Source: Punica granatum (lineage: Eukaryota > Streptophyta > Magnoliopsida > Myrtales > Lythraceae). From it: DNA of 64,000 nucleotides. Position 1 is the stretch's first letter; each line of letters opens with the position of its first letter. Below, one piece after another: positions 23,192 to 35,639 of this stretch. The notes beneath the pieces were generated by a model, which did not search any database, was not told where the DNA came from, and saw nothing but the letters and a program-made list of their open reading frames with translations. The stretch lies in the NCBI RefSeq assembly GCF_007655135.1, contig NC_045129.1, positions 18,202,274 to 18,266,273 of the forward strand. The letters are read 5' to 3'. The translations under genes were made by a program, and so were the position numbers.

Positions 23192-24052
23192 TTTTAGTAT
23201 TAGAGCATCAGGCTCCAAGTATTCTATCATTTTCGTTTCAATTTATTGAATTTTATTCCGTGTAGTTTGTCATTTGTGGATTGTTAGTAGCAAAAAAAAA
23301 AGTTCTAGTAGAAAAAAAAGGAAGAAAATTTTGGACAAAAAAAAAGTTGAAAGAAAAAGAATGAAAGGAAGGAAAGAAGTTGGTATGAAGTGTCTTTGAG
23401 TTGTAAGCAATCGTTGTCGGTGTCAATTGATCTGAATTATTTGCATCAGATCATTCTAAAGTTAATTTCCTTTCTTGTTAATCCATATTGTATCTATTCC
23501 CATAATTGCACATTACATCTTTCTTTCATATTCCCTTTCCTATATAATCCCCTATATCTTTCCATTCATATAATATTCCGATACATTCCCTTCTTAATTT
23601 CTAAATCTTTCCATCTTCTTACTAGTTTCCTTTTCTCTTTTTTCCTTACTTCCTTAAATTTCCTTTGACCATTTATTTTCCTTGTTAGTTTGTGTTTAAA
23701 TTTGGACCGATATATTAATTGTTATTTTAAATTGTTACAAGTTATTTGCATTTGATTTGTGAGTTGTTGAGTTCTCTAAAGATCTTTGAGAGGGAAATTA
23801 GAGAGGAAAGATGCAAGAGTGGTAAGCATATAAGAGGAACAAGAAGTCATTGAACTGAGCGAAACACGAGTGTTGAGTGACATTAACTTGATGGCAAACA
23901 CGTGAGCGAGTAGTTGTGAGATCATAACTCCAATTTTCTCCATATTGCAAACACGAGTTTGGCAGGAAAAGGCACTGAGTCTACAGTCGAGGATGGTAGT
24001 AATGTCGAGTAGCAAGTTCGAGAGAATGGATGTTGTTTTCAGATATTTCCAT

Positions 24053-27000
24053 TGTACGGACCCGAATGTGCTCTCGTCGGGACCCGCATGCACTTGACCG
24101 AATCACGTGGCTTGGGAGTGTCCACATTCCCGGGGATGCGTGACGGACACGCGTGAGAAGGAGTCGTCACTACCTGTTTATGACCCGAAAATCGATGGTC
24201 GGTGAGTTGCCTAGGTCTAGGGGTAATGATACACCTAGTTTTGCTAAGGCACTGATTATGCGGAATCGAAAAGTCCGAGTTCGGGAGTTCACGTTACGTG
24301 CGGGCCTATATCCCGCACACTTTTTCAATACTCTAGCTTGCTATGCTTGTTGTTTTATTTACCGGGTGAATTAAGTTGCACTCGGCTTACACGTTTTGAC
24401 GCCGAAAATTCGATGAACTAAACGATGTGGATTGAGAAGCCAAGAGAAAGGTAGGCCCGTATGTCGAGGAATCGGTTCACTATCCTCGCATTACGGTTCA
24501 TCGGACCATGGTGGTCGATTTCTCGTGCAAACCGAAACTTCAAAAGCTCGGGTTTACTTTCCTCCGAGTAAGCATTAGACCGACTCGATTAGTTCAACTC
24601 TCGGGACCGTTCACTTACAGACCGGATTCTTACAGAAATGAATATACAAAGGAAATGCCCTTATAATGTGCTCTCGAAATAATAAATACAAATTACAAGT
24701 GGTTGAATCACGGTCGGTTCGCGTTCAGTTATTATTCCGCTCAGACTCGCCGTGAGTTTGGGAAAATACCGAAAACTGAATTCAACTACGCACTCAGTGA
24801 ATGGGATGTTGGATCATGTGATCGATGATTAGGGTGTTGGACCCCAAGTGCAATACGGCCTATGAGTCGGGGTCGACCCACATAGACAAACAAGAGTAGA
24901 AAAGTAACAAACAACATGCGGATTGCAGACAATGAGTTTGTTATTGCCAAGTGTACGTGAGTTAACATGTTATTAACCGGAGTATTTTGACATGCAAATT
25001 TCCTATGCTTAACAGACAAAATATTGTTCTGTATTGTGACACTACAATGCTTACAGATTATTACAGAATAAGTCTTTTTACCTGAAAAGCTTAGAACCTA
25101 AGGCCTTAATCCACTATTGCCCATGTGTGCTTAGGTCGAATGTATGATTAGTCAGGTAATTGTGTTTTGATCCAGAATACCCGACTAAATATCCGAAACT
25201 ATGGTAGGATAATAGAAACTCATCGATTGGATAAGAAAAGGCTATGCAGATGAACCTGCACCCGAATAGGTAGCCTATTCGTATCTCGTACTGTGGTGTT
25301 TCTATCAAGCTAACCCCTGGGGTGTCGCTAAATTGCAAAATGACGATTTTGCCCTTGACTTGAAAATTGTTTTCAGAAAAGGGAAACAATGCGATGCGGG
25401 CCACCTCGACTTGTAGCCGATATCAATCAATTCCCTGGATCTTCTAGGGTTATGCAAGAACCCCAAAAAAGCCAAAGAACCGGTCGATCTACCTGGAAGT
25501 AATCTAGAAAGATATTCTGTATCCCGACCTAAATTACCTGAAATCAGGTAGAAACTTAAGTCAAGATACACAAGCTCTTCCCAAACGTCCGTGCTACATC
25601 GGATCAGGCGTCTCGTGTTTTGAAATATGAGAGTTTTGAAAAGGGCATTAACTTCATTTTGCAACTTATCGACGCGAGTTACCAGTTAATGGCCAATTCA
25701 TGCATGTCTATTAATGCCAAATGGATTAATCATGTGAGCGTCCAAATTAACCCGTTTGTGGAATTAATGTTTGTGAATTATTGTCGAATGCAATAAATGT
25801 GCGGGTTACAAACAATCAGAGAGATCATGAATTAACCACCTGAATGGAGTCTGAATACCCGAAAAGCTTAATTTGATGAAAACAATTCATGAATCGGCGA
25901 CTAAGACGGGTCAAGGAAGGTCGAGAAAAATTTGGTCAAAATGACCAAAATACCCTCGGACCCTAATGGACTTGCAAAAGTCTCCAATACACAAATTCAT
26001 GCTCGTTGCTTGAAAAAATAGCATTTTTAAAGGCGTTTTAATGCGGTTTGCGACAATATTAAAATTGCGATTTCACAAAATCCGACAAATGGATTTCATC
26101 GAGGTAAAGAGGCTGTTCTTGACCCGAATGAGGTCAAGGAGCTCACGACCCTTTTCTCTTGAGGATGGTCGTGAGCCTCATTCACCCGTTTTGGGTTTCA
26201 GGTGGTCTCTTTAACTGGATTTCGATTATTTCTCGCATGCTCAAACATCAAACACGAGGAATAACATGTATTTTGCAAAGTCGGTACCATCATGATCTCG
26301 GAAAACATGTTTAACATATAAGCATGCACAAACGTGATATTAAAGGAATCGATAAAAAGGTACCGACATCATGGAAGCAGAAAAATATAAAACTTGGGAA
26401 ATGATTTAAGTCGAGGCAAGGAGACCGTCAATAGCCTATTCTCGATATGCTTAACGCGTTATACGATGAAAACATGCATAATACGATGTAAAAATGCATA
26501 AAAATGACAACTTTGCATGCGAACCGGTCTCAAACAGCCTTATCGCCCACAAAACGCAAGAAAATGTAAAAGTCCTAGCTCCTCTAAGTCGGGAATGGTT
26601 ATACCTAGTCTTGGGATGTGAGAGAAATCAAGGAAAGTCGGAAAAATAGGTTTCTAAAAGTCGGTTCTGCCCTTTTGAAGCAACAGACCCGACTAACAAT
26701 CCGGCTTGCGAGCTGTTCCAGTCGATTGGGATGGCTTCTTCGCATCGTTCCGGTTCCGTTGGACTCTTAAGAGGCTCTTTGCGGCGATTTTCGTGAGAAG
26801 TGCACATCTAGATTTTTCTGAAATCACAAGCAAAGTGAGGTTAGTCGGAAAAAAAAAATCGATTGGGCCAAAACAGACCCGACTTTTGGAAAGAAACAGC
26901 TCTCCCGGAGGCTCCCGATGGTTTTTTGCTACAAGGTCGATGGCTCCCGACTCCTAAGAGATCCCTGGAGGTGACTGTGGCGGTCGTTTGATGAGAAGAG

Positions 27001-29117
27001 CCTCGGGTCGACCCAATCTGTAAGAAAAAGTAAAGACAGTCTAGAAAGCTTGACCCGACTGGACAGTCGGGGTAAATCGACTTTGTTGGCGTGAAACGGC
27101 GGCTGTGCAAGGTGGCTCACGACCCCTGGGACCTCCTAAGACATGGCTTGAGGTGGCTCAATGATCGTGGTGGTACAAAATGGCCCTCAAGGTTAGGAAT
27201 AACCAAGATAAGCCGGTTGAACCCGAGAAGGCAAAACTGCCCAGTTCTGTACTGAGCTGATCCGACGAGTTAGAAGTTTCAAACTGAAAATCTAAGCTTG
27301 GAAATGGACTCAGGGGGTCTAAAATATGTGGGATGTGAAGTTTGGATTTTAGTCGGAATAGTGATCACCATGGTTTCCGACTTAATGTTTTCTTGTTTTT
27401 TGCTTGGAGGTGGCTGAGCAGTGGGCTGCCATGGCTGCAGTTGCTATGGATGCTTGAGAGCTTTTGCTAAGTGTGGATGGATGCAAGAGATGATGGCAAT
27501 TGGAAGTGATTAAGTAAAGTTTGCTTAGAGCATATATAGGTAAAGTTAATGAAGTAATTAGGCAAACAAAGTGTGATTATGGGCATGATTAAGAGAGGGG
27601 CGGCTGATTAGAGGAGGATGAAGATGGATTAAGCAAGTGGCTTGATTGGAAGAGGATAAGAAAGCATTAATGGAAGAATGTTGATAGTTGAGTGCAAAAG
27701 TGAAAGACTTGAGATATTTTGAGGGCAAAATGGGAATATGTGGCCGATTTTGTCAAGGGCAAAGGGAAGAAGATGTCGTGGGTCCCACTTGGGTTGGAGA
27801 TGAGTAGGGAAAGCTCAGGTGTCGATTGGTCGCGTGTTTGAGTTTCGTGAATCGAAAGAACGACGTATCGACAATGTGCGCGAGTAAACGATCCCGATGA
27901 GCCTAAGATTGCTTATTTTGCATGAGAAATGCTCATGTGGTTTTGGGGTTCGGAAGCCGAATTTGCTCGTTTCAAGCGATTAGAGCAAAGTTAGCCGTTT
28001 CTAAATGCATATCTTGCATCTGCATTTCACGTTGGTCGTTTTGACATGCATTATCATTCAGACTGAATAGTTGACTCTTAAGCCGGTATTGCAAATGTGG
28101 AGCCAGAGACGTCCTAGGAGTCCGCAACCAGATTTCTCAAATTGCTTCATGAGTTGCTTTGGTGATCCGGAGATCTCTACAATCTCTGTTTGTCGAAAAC
28201 AGATCTCGAACGACTGTCAATGGTCATTTGGAATCATTCTAGAACCATTGTGAGGCCTAGATGACTTATGTAGTTCAGTTTGAGAATTTCACATTGAGCC
28301 TTAGGATAATTAGTATTGTGTTAGCTAATCATCCGACGTCAAGTTTTCGCCAGAAGGACCTCCGGTTATGGATTTATGTTGAAAACGACATTTTCTGCTC
28401 CTTAGAGATCATTCGGGAAACTGAAATGGATTATGCAATTTGATTTGACCAATTGCGTCTATCTGCTATAGTTTTCGAGGTAATGCATGGCTAACTTCGT
28501 TTGTCAATGTTTCGTCAGACCAGTCTCCGGTTATGCATTTCCACTGAAAGGTATGCTTGTTATATCACTCGGGAGTCTTTCGAGGAGTCTACGTGACTTC
28601 CGAGAATCAATCTGAAGTGATGTTCATGATCTGTAGAACAGCGGGGTATGACTGTGTCTGACATCGGGCATTAACTTTTGTCTAATGAACCGGCGTTTTG
28701 GACTTCTTTTGAAAAGTTATCTGTATTCAAAAAATTACTCTGTATAGAGCAGATGATCTGTGAAATGTATTTGGAGACACTTTTCATATGTTTAGCACTG
28801 CAATGGATTTTTGAAGCCCAATATTGACTATCTTCTAATGGTCGGGTGAACCAGTAGAAAATAGCACTGTTTGTGTTGTATTCTGAAAATGCCGGTTTGA
28901 AATCTGTTTAGGTTCTCTGTTTGCTTTGTATATCGCTGGATGATTCTGGAAGTTCTTCTGTTGTATGCTTGAATCATTTGCTTGTCTCTGTTGACTTGAG
29001 GGTGAATAGTGATTTGTTGTTCTATCGAGTCTTTTTCTGTATCGATGCTCAAGCCATGGCCTAAATTACTACTGACGCGCATTGCTTGAATTGATGAGCC
29101 AAAATAGGATGCTAACA
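24053..29117 (-). repeat. Solo LTR of a Tat-type retrotransposon
   Basis: Read on the minus strand, it begins TGTTAGCATCC at 29,117 and ends GTCCGTACA at 24,053, giving a 5,065-bp LTR. Its last 500 bases align with the reverse complement of 1,960-2,353 of the Tat 5' LTR (shared CTTGGGAGTGTCCAC, GTGAGAAGGAGTCG, TTTTGCTAAGGCA). Flanking bases TCCAT (24,048-24,052) and TCCGT (29,118-29,122) look like a 5-bp target duplication with one change. It carries no internal region, so it arose by LTR-LTR recombination. ORFs inside it are not genes. Confidence 0.85.
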
Positions 29118-30830
29118 TCCGTGATAGAATGGAAAGGCAAGATCAAAGCCTTAACGAGTTGCAAGAGGAATGAATCGGACAACATGTGCAAGCGCCCAAT
29201 GCAAGGAGGCAAAAACACCAACCACCAATTGCTCAAGATGAAGAAAATGAAGATTATGAGGAAGATGATGAAGCGGCATCCATGGGATGTGTGAGGAGAG
29301 CTAAAGGAGTTGGGAACGAGGGACGAAGACAAGATAGGCGAGATCAAGGAGTTAGAGATGGAGTAGATAGGAACATCGGGAGTATTAAAATGAGGATACT
29401 ACCATTTCAAGGGAGGAATGATCCCGATGCTTACATGAAATGGGAGCAGAATGTGGAGCTTGTTTTCGATTGCCACAACTATTCGGAATTAAAGAAGGTA
29501 AAACTTGCAACAGTAGAATTCACCGATTACGCCATTGTTTGGTGGGACAATTTGGTTAAGGAAGGAGGAAGAACCAAGAAAGGCCTATTGAAACTTGGGA
29601 TAATATAAAGGCAATCGTGCAAAGGTGATTTGGTCCTTCCTACTATTATTGGGACTTGCATTTAAAATTGCAAAGTCTAAGGCATGGAACAATGAGTGTG
29701 GAAGACTACTATAAGGAAATAGGGATAGCTTTGATTCAGGCAAACATTGAGGAAGATCAAGAGGCGACGATGGCTCGATTTTTATCTGGTTTGAACCGAG
29801 AAATTGCTAATGTGATGGAGTTGCAACATTATGTAGAGATAAAAGATATGGTTAGCATGGCTATGAAAGTGGAACAACAACTCAAGAGAAGGAGACCAAC
29901 CAAGTAAGAGAGTGATTCTTATTTGGGTTCTTCTTCAAATTAGAAGTCAAAATGGGGTGAAAGTTCAAGATCAATGCAGACACCCAAATTGAATTGTGAA
30001 AAGGGCATGAGCAAGAGCCAAGGGGACAACAAGGAAAGAGGTAAATCTACATTCTAATCTCAAAGAAATAGGGACATGAAAATGTTTTTGGTGTTTGGGA
30101 TCTGGGCATATTGCTTCTCAATGTGCAAATAAAAAGGCAATGATCATGCTAAATAGTGGAGAGATTAAAACCGAAGATGAGAAAAGTGATTCCACGCTAA
30201 CACATAATGATTCTAGTGATTATGAATATGCTGCTAAGGGGAATGCCTTAGTAATCATGAGAGCACTTAATGCACAAAGCACAGAAGAAGAAGAGAGATG
30301 ATGTACAAAAGGAGAATATATTCTATAGTGGATGTCACGTGAATGATTGGGTTTGTAGTTTGATCACTGATGGGGGCAGCTGTGTATGTGGCTAGAAAGT
30401 TATTTGTTGACAAGTTGAGACTGCATACATCGAAGTATCCTAGGCCATAAAAGTTGTAATGGTTGAATGAAAGTGAAGAAGTGAAGGTGAACAAACAAGT
30501 TCTTGTTTCCTTTACGATTGAGAGATACAATGATGAGGTCCTTTGTGATGTAGTGCTCATGCAACCTAGTCGTATGTTGCTTGAGAGGCCGTGACAAGTT
30601 GATAGCCAAGCAATACATTATGGGTATAAGAATCGATATTCCTTTGTCAAGGATGGGAGAAAGGTGACGCTTGTTCCATTGACACCTAATCAGGTGTATG
30701 AGGATCAGCTCCGAATCAAGAGATTCATTTGTGAGAAAAGTGAGGTAGATGCTGAGATTCATAGAAAACGAGAGAGTGAGCAAGTGAGAAAGGAAAACGG
30801 CAAGAATAGAGAGGAAGAAAATAGAGAGTG
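29118..30830 (+). pseudogene. gag-pro: gag-protease remnant of the second gypsy element
   Basis: A gag frame runs from 29,118: RMERQDQSLNELQEE, a stop, then IKMRILPFQGRNDPDAYMKW, FDCHNYSELKKVKLA and FTDYAIVWWDNL. It continues as MSVEDYYKEI and FLSGLNREIANVMEL to 29,907. A zinc knuckle (CFWCLGSGHIASQC) lies at about 30,078-30,120. The aspartic protease follows with ITDGGSC near 30,357, then heavily decayed sequence matching LVPLTPNQVYEDQL near 30,680. Many stops and frameshifts are present. This belongs to the common plant chromovirus/gypsy gag type. The solo LTR split its 5' part; reading across the empty site keeps the local gag frame open. Confidence 0.85.
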
Positions 30831-30951
30831 AAAAAAAAAAGAAAAAAAGAGCTCCACTATATATGAGATAATAGAATTAGTAGAGAGAAAAGAAAAAAAA
30901 GATGAGTTTCTATGTAAAAGAAAAGGAGATCAAGGCTTTGTTTGTTTTCTA

Positions 30952-31173
30952 AATAATATTTTTACTTAATTCAACTCAACTTTATTTTTTTCTCAATTCA
31001 ATAACACTATCATTATTTTTTTATCTTTTTTTATAATTTAATAATAAATTTTATCACATACTTTTTTTCTAATCATTTTATAATTAATTTTTAATAATAA
31101 ATTCCTCATATATTTTCACATCTATATATACATATCAATTTTTTAATAATAAATTTCCAATCTCTTTCGTATC

Positions 31174-31206
<33 letters not shown>

Positions 31207-31310
31207 CTTTACACATCAATATATTTGTAACACTTACAATTATTGTATAAAATCAAATTGAGTTGAATCATTATACAACTCGAAAACCAAAGACAAGCTT
31301 ATTTTCCAGC
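30952..31310. mobile_element. MITE-like AT-rich element
   Basis: The left end GGCTTTGTTTGTTTTC resembles the complement of the right end (GTCTTTGGTTTTCGAG on the minus strand). Inside are AATTCAACTCAAC and its inverted counterpart GAGTTGAAT. A TA microsatellite lies at about 31,177-31,206. No target duplication was established. Confidence 0.45.
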
Positions 31311-31549
31311 TTCAATTTGATTTTACAAGAAAGAAAGCATCGGTCATACGAGAGAGATTCAACCATATTGTTTGAACCATTCATCTCTGTCGTATATGCC
31401 TAAAAGCTTATTGGTCCCCATCGGCGGAGAGTTTATTTATTATCATTAGAAATTACATAAAGAAACACATCAACAGCAAGGGCTTCTCCTCTTATTCATG
31501 CTAATCTTTTAGCCAGAAACCCCCAGGCAAATTCCAGCAATTTAATTCG

Positions 31550-31876
31550 TCAGGGCGATCCTTCTGCTGATGTCTCAACAGGCGTAGTACAGCACTCACA
31601 ACAGGAACCCGGTGGCGGTGGCGAGCAACAGACACAAGCCGGGCATATCGGTCCAGTTAAAACTATAGAACCCCCAATGTCAGATTAGAAACTTCATCAA
31701 TCAGTCAAATAATTCAATAATTAGTTTTAGAAGCATATTATGGTTGGGTTCTACAGACATGAGAAGGATTTACCTCGCTCGTTTAGTCGAGCAGCATGAC
31801 AAGGTGGCGCTGGAGACATGACCAGGGCCAGAATCATGAGGCTCATGATGATTGAGATTGATCGAGAAGCCGCCAT
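31550..31876 (-). CDS. Small secreted cysteine-rich peptide, two exons
   Basis: Exon 1 (31,774-31,876) starts at ATG 31,876 and ends at a GTAAAT donor. Exon 2 (31,550-31,662) begins after a CTATAG acceptor. The intron is 111 bases. The spliced frame gives 71 residues. A signal peptide of about 28 residues (MSLMILALVMS core) ends at PPCHA. The mature part of about 43 residues holds eight cysteines in the pattern CPACVCC...PPPPG..CCECC and ends in TSAEGSP. I recognise no named family. The cysteine and proline pattern suggests an extracellular peptide, but disulphide-bonded defence or signalling roles are inference. A TATA box lies 66-75 bases upstream of the ATG. It is independent of the inositol oxygenase gene to its right. 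Confidence 0.75.
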
Positions 31877-31941
31877 TGCTTTTATCGATATGTTATGTAT
31901 AAATCTAAGGGGTGCGCTTTTTATGTCTTATGCAGTGCACC

Positions 31942-31951
31942 ATTTATATAG
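31942..31951 (-). promoter_or_regulatory. TATA box of the cysteine-rich peptide gene
   Basis: CTATATAAATG on the minus strand lies 66-75 bases before the start codon. That is a normal distance for a plant TATA promoter with a short leader. Confidence 0.6.
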
Positions 31952-32386
31952 AGCTTTTGAGACTAACATTGTTCCATTTTTCCGGCTGGCAATTCACATT
32001 TGGTCATGGGTTTGATTCGACTTATTGATATAAGATGTACATCGTCAAGATCAAAAATTGGGTCGAGAATTTTGAACGGGGTAGGGTCAATACTATTAGC
32101 TGCAAAGACTTGACATTCTGCCGTCGAACATTTGATTACTTTTGTCATCATCGCTTGGATCAGAGTATAGATATTTTAAGAGAGAGAGGGAAAGCAATAC
32201 ATAAAGGCTACAACCCCTGTTATTCGATTTAGATAGCAAAGCGACAAGATCTGTACATATAAAGATGGTGCTACCAATAAGAAAAGAAGATACAGCAAAT
32301 TATTATATTTATATCATCTCAGATGATGATCTGCTCTAAGATGCCTCGACCGATAATTGACCATAACCTTTTCGTATCTTCCGACT

Positions 32387-35300
32387 TCACCACTTGAGCT
32401 TTGCAGGGAAATACTACATGATAAAAGCCACATGTTTTATTTCATTAGAATAAAGTAACGAAATGCGAATTGAGAAGACTCGGCAATTAATTTTGCTGTG
32501 GTTACCTTCTCGATAAGGGAGAGGTAATAAGGCTTGACTTTCTCAACATCGATTCGGACTTTGCTCTTGCTGTAGAGGTCATATTTGCTACACAGAAAAA
32601 TGTTATTAATAAGGTTCGAAGATATACTAGGAGTAATCAATTTATCAGGAGAAAAAGCACAAATAAGGAAGCATTACTTGAATATATGGAGCCATTTGAG
32701 GTTTGCCTCATCTTCCTCATTCATTAAGTGCCGGTACGCTCCTGACCGATGCAGAGCTGCAAATTTTCCATTTTGCTTCCGATGAAAATCTTTGTGTTCG
32801 ATAAGATTATGGAGAAATGTCAGTCGGCAAGTTCACTTACAATAAAAGGAGTGGTATCTTATAACGAAAAGAGCTGCTGAAGGCAGAGTTGTCTTGTTTT
32901 CCTTAGCCACCTGCAAAAGAAACAATAACACCAACATTATTCCTAGGACCACCGAAAAAGATAACGAGTAAATCCTCTATTTAGATTTGGGGGAAAGGGT
33001 CGACATACCAGGTACATATAGTCATCGTGGCCCCATGACATCATCACTTTATCTAGTCCGCATCGTTCAGAGTAAACTCCATACCTTGTGTTGTATGCAG
33101 GGTTACTGTAGTCTGGATTTTCTTTGAAGTACTGCAAATTTAATGGAAGAACAAAATCCTATCAGATCCTTGACCCGGGAAAAAATAATAATAATAAAAC
33201 AACCGCTTATTATAATCTTAGACGAGAACTTTGAGTAGATTAAAGTTAGCAAAAGTACCTTGTGATGAACAATTGATTCATCGAAGGCACAGCCCACTGG
33301 GAATGTGTCACCAACAACAGCCCATTGAGGAAGCTCTCCGAAGCTCCAATGAAGCAGAACCTTCCCCAGATCTGTCACCAGAGACATAGCTTTTCTTTTA
33401 AGTCTAGTTGTTCGAGTTAAAGGATGTCTATGTATGTAGAGGGGCATGGAAAATGCCCAGATACCGTGAATGAGGCCAGTCAAGTGAAGCCAATCCTCGT
33501 CCGGGTAGTCCCTTCTAATGGCCTCGGCGGTCTGCAAGAGATGCTCGATCTGAGGCTCGTCCAAGTCGGGGTCACTCTCGTCCACCACATCATTCAGGAG
33601 CTCACAGCACTCCCAAATGCTCATCTCCACTCTGTTCAATTTCCCATACTCTTCTCTCATCCTCTTCACCTGCACCATTATTTAAAAAAATAAATAAATA
33701 AATAAATCCCCTCGATCAATTTAAAAAAATGCCTAAAAATATTAACGTAAAAGTTTCCTGAATTTCATTTCTTATAAAAATGGCTTACAAAGTCATAAGT
33801 TTGGTTGATGTGGTTGGTCCCATAGAAGTTCTCGACTCCGTCCTGCCTTGCACTCTCAGCATCATAGTTCCTGTTTTCGACATGAAATGGGCCGTTAATG
33901 GGCTGAGCTGAAGAAAACTGTTCACGGGCTTTCGGCCCATTTACATCTTTCGAATCGCCAGCAAGTATCCTCTGCTAATTGGGCTGGTTTTCTATTAGGG
34001 ATCTATTCATGAGGTGTTAATACTATTTAGCGTTGTGATCAACAAAAATGAACTTGATCGATATACTCGAATGCGAAGCGCATATAAAATATAATACAAG
34101 AAAAGGAAAACATGAACTTGATCGATATACTCGAATGCGAAGCGCATATAAAATATAATACAAGAAAAGGAAAACAATTTGGTTTAATCGCACCAATCTT
34201 CTATATAGATCCACCTAGATATAGCTATTAATAAGTTTTTTCGTCTAGAAATATTAATATCTCAAGAAATAGAACATATTAATATCTCAAGAAATAGAAC
34301 ATGTCGTGAAATTTGGATTGTTCTTAAAATAGGTACGACCTAAAAAAAGGTTGAATTCAAAGAATAATGAATAAAACATATATTTCAGGTTCTTTACCCA
34401 TGACTGTTTGAGGAGGTCTTGTATATTCACTAGAAGCATTTGTGAGGGATTAGTTTTAATCGATAGTCGATAGTACTCGTGGTCATAATTAAGGGGGGAA
34501 AAAAAATAATCATTGGCAATCCAATTATTTAATTATCATCACCGCGCCGTTTCCATCGGAAATCGTCCGAAAGTAAGGTGCAGACTGATATGAAATATAG
34601 CTTCATTTTACTCAAAGAGCACATGGTCACAAGGTCATTTCATTTCTTTCTTTCTTTTTCTTTTTTAACCTTTTCTATTCGGCAAATTTCTGTCTCTGCG
34701 ATGTATTGCCAGCTGGCCTTCCAATCAAATGAGTCTGTCACTATAATTTGTGGTCTGGAATTTTTTTTTTCCCCTGGGGGTTCTGGTGGTTCAGGAAGTA
34801 ACAAAGTTAATTAATTAAGTAGTTAATTTTAATTAATTAACAGTGCCATGGAAAAGAAAAATTAAAACCTAAAAGTGTGGCCAAATGAGTTGGTCTCCGG
34901 CACCGAAAACCCGCCATCGTGATGCTGCGCCACTTCTTTCTCTCTGTTTGCTTGCATCTTCTTTTCCCCCTCATATCCTGTGACTATATTTGTGCCAGAA
35001 AATAAGAAAAAGAAAAAAGAAAAGAAAGACCTATAAATTACAAACTCGAGATCAATTGGGCAGCTATTTAACAAAAACATTTAGATAAATAACATGATGG
35101 CAAATTTTAATACATTATTTGCAATTTTTTCCATTTTAAGTGGAAAGGCTAAAATCGGAGAGGGAAAGAAAAGCACAAAATTAGAGGAAAAAACCAGAGT
35201 TAAAAGTTGGAAACGATTAATTTGATTTTGCAATTAATTTCCAAAAAAAATATGAATTTGGAGAGGAAGAAATATATCAAATCAAGCAGCTAAGTTCGTT

Positions 35301-35493
35301 GACGATAACTGTGCAACAAAGAAAATTATGGTGAAAATTCATTCTCTATATATATTACATTAAAAAACCAGAAATTAGAAGCTGGATCAAGAAAGATTTG
35401 TAAGAAATTATATTTAAAAAAAAAAAAAGCTAGAACTTGGAGGAGGGAAAAAAAAAATGTACCAACATCATGCTGCCCAATGAGGATAGTCAT
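32387..35493 (-). CDS. MIOX: Myo-inositol oxygenase, ten exons, apparently intact
   Basis: The enzyme oxidises myo-inositol to D-glucuronate with a di-iron centre, feeding UDP-glucuronate for cell-wall sugars. Exons on the minus strand are 35,463-35,493, 34,869-34,977, 33,789-33,870, 33,465-33,669, 33,259-33,371, 33,009-33,131, 32,841-32,910, 32,678-32,756, 32,506-32,587 and 32,387-32,413. All introns are GT-AG and the phases join to 306 codons plus TGA, the usual plant length. The protein starts MTILIGQHD and ends YFPAKLKW. Six metal ligands are present at H117, H142, D143, H215, H241 and D274, with family spacing. Motifs include [48 protein letters not shown] and [11 protein letters not shown]. 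Unusual residues are W in LLHWSFGE (P or S is usual) and R in SERCGLD (G is usual). The acceptor of exon 2 could also be six bases earlier in the same frame. Confidence 0.95.
34048..34175. repeat. Exact 64-bp tandem duplication in a MIOX intron
   Basis: Copies at 34,048-34,111 and 34,112-34,175 are identical. They lie in the 998-bp second intron of the inositol oxygenase gene. A second perfect duplication of 25 bp follows at 34,252-34,276 and 34,277-34,301. Confidence 0.9.
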
Positions 35494-35622
35494 CCCGAAT
35501 CGAATCGGAAGCCCGGTACCAATACCGTCGGCGAAAACCTAGAGAATGAACTCGAGAAATGATATAAGAAAAGAGGAAATTCGAGTGGTGGTTGCGGCAT
35601 TATAGGGCCTGGAAAACGGGGC

Positions 35623-35632
35623 CTATTTATAG
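35623..35632 (-). promoter_or_regulatory. TATA box of the MIOX gene
   Basis: CTATAAATAG on the minus strand lies about 130 bases upstream of the start codon. It leaves a leader of roughly 100 bases. Confidence 0.6.
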
Positions 35633-35639
35633 TTGGCCG

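Larger units (their letters stand above)
22593..30830 (+). mobile_element. Second Ty3/gypsy element (5' LTR, gag, protease), interrupted and 3'-truncated
   Basis: It starts with an LTR (22,593-23,191), a degenerate tRNA-iMet-like primer site, leader and gag. A Tat solo LTR interrupts it at 24,053-29,117. Gag and protease resume at 29,118 and fade at about 30,830. No RT, integrase or 3' LTR is present. This is a dead remnant. Confidence 0.8.

Noticed and set aside
24153..26957. Short ORFs on both strands
   Set aside because: They lie inside the solo LTR, which is non-coding.
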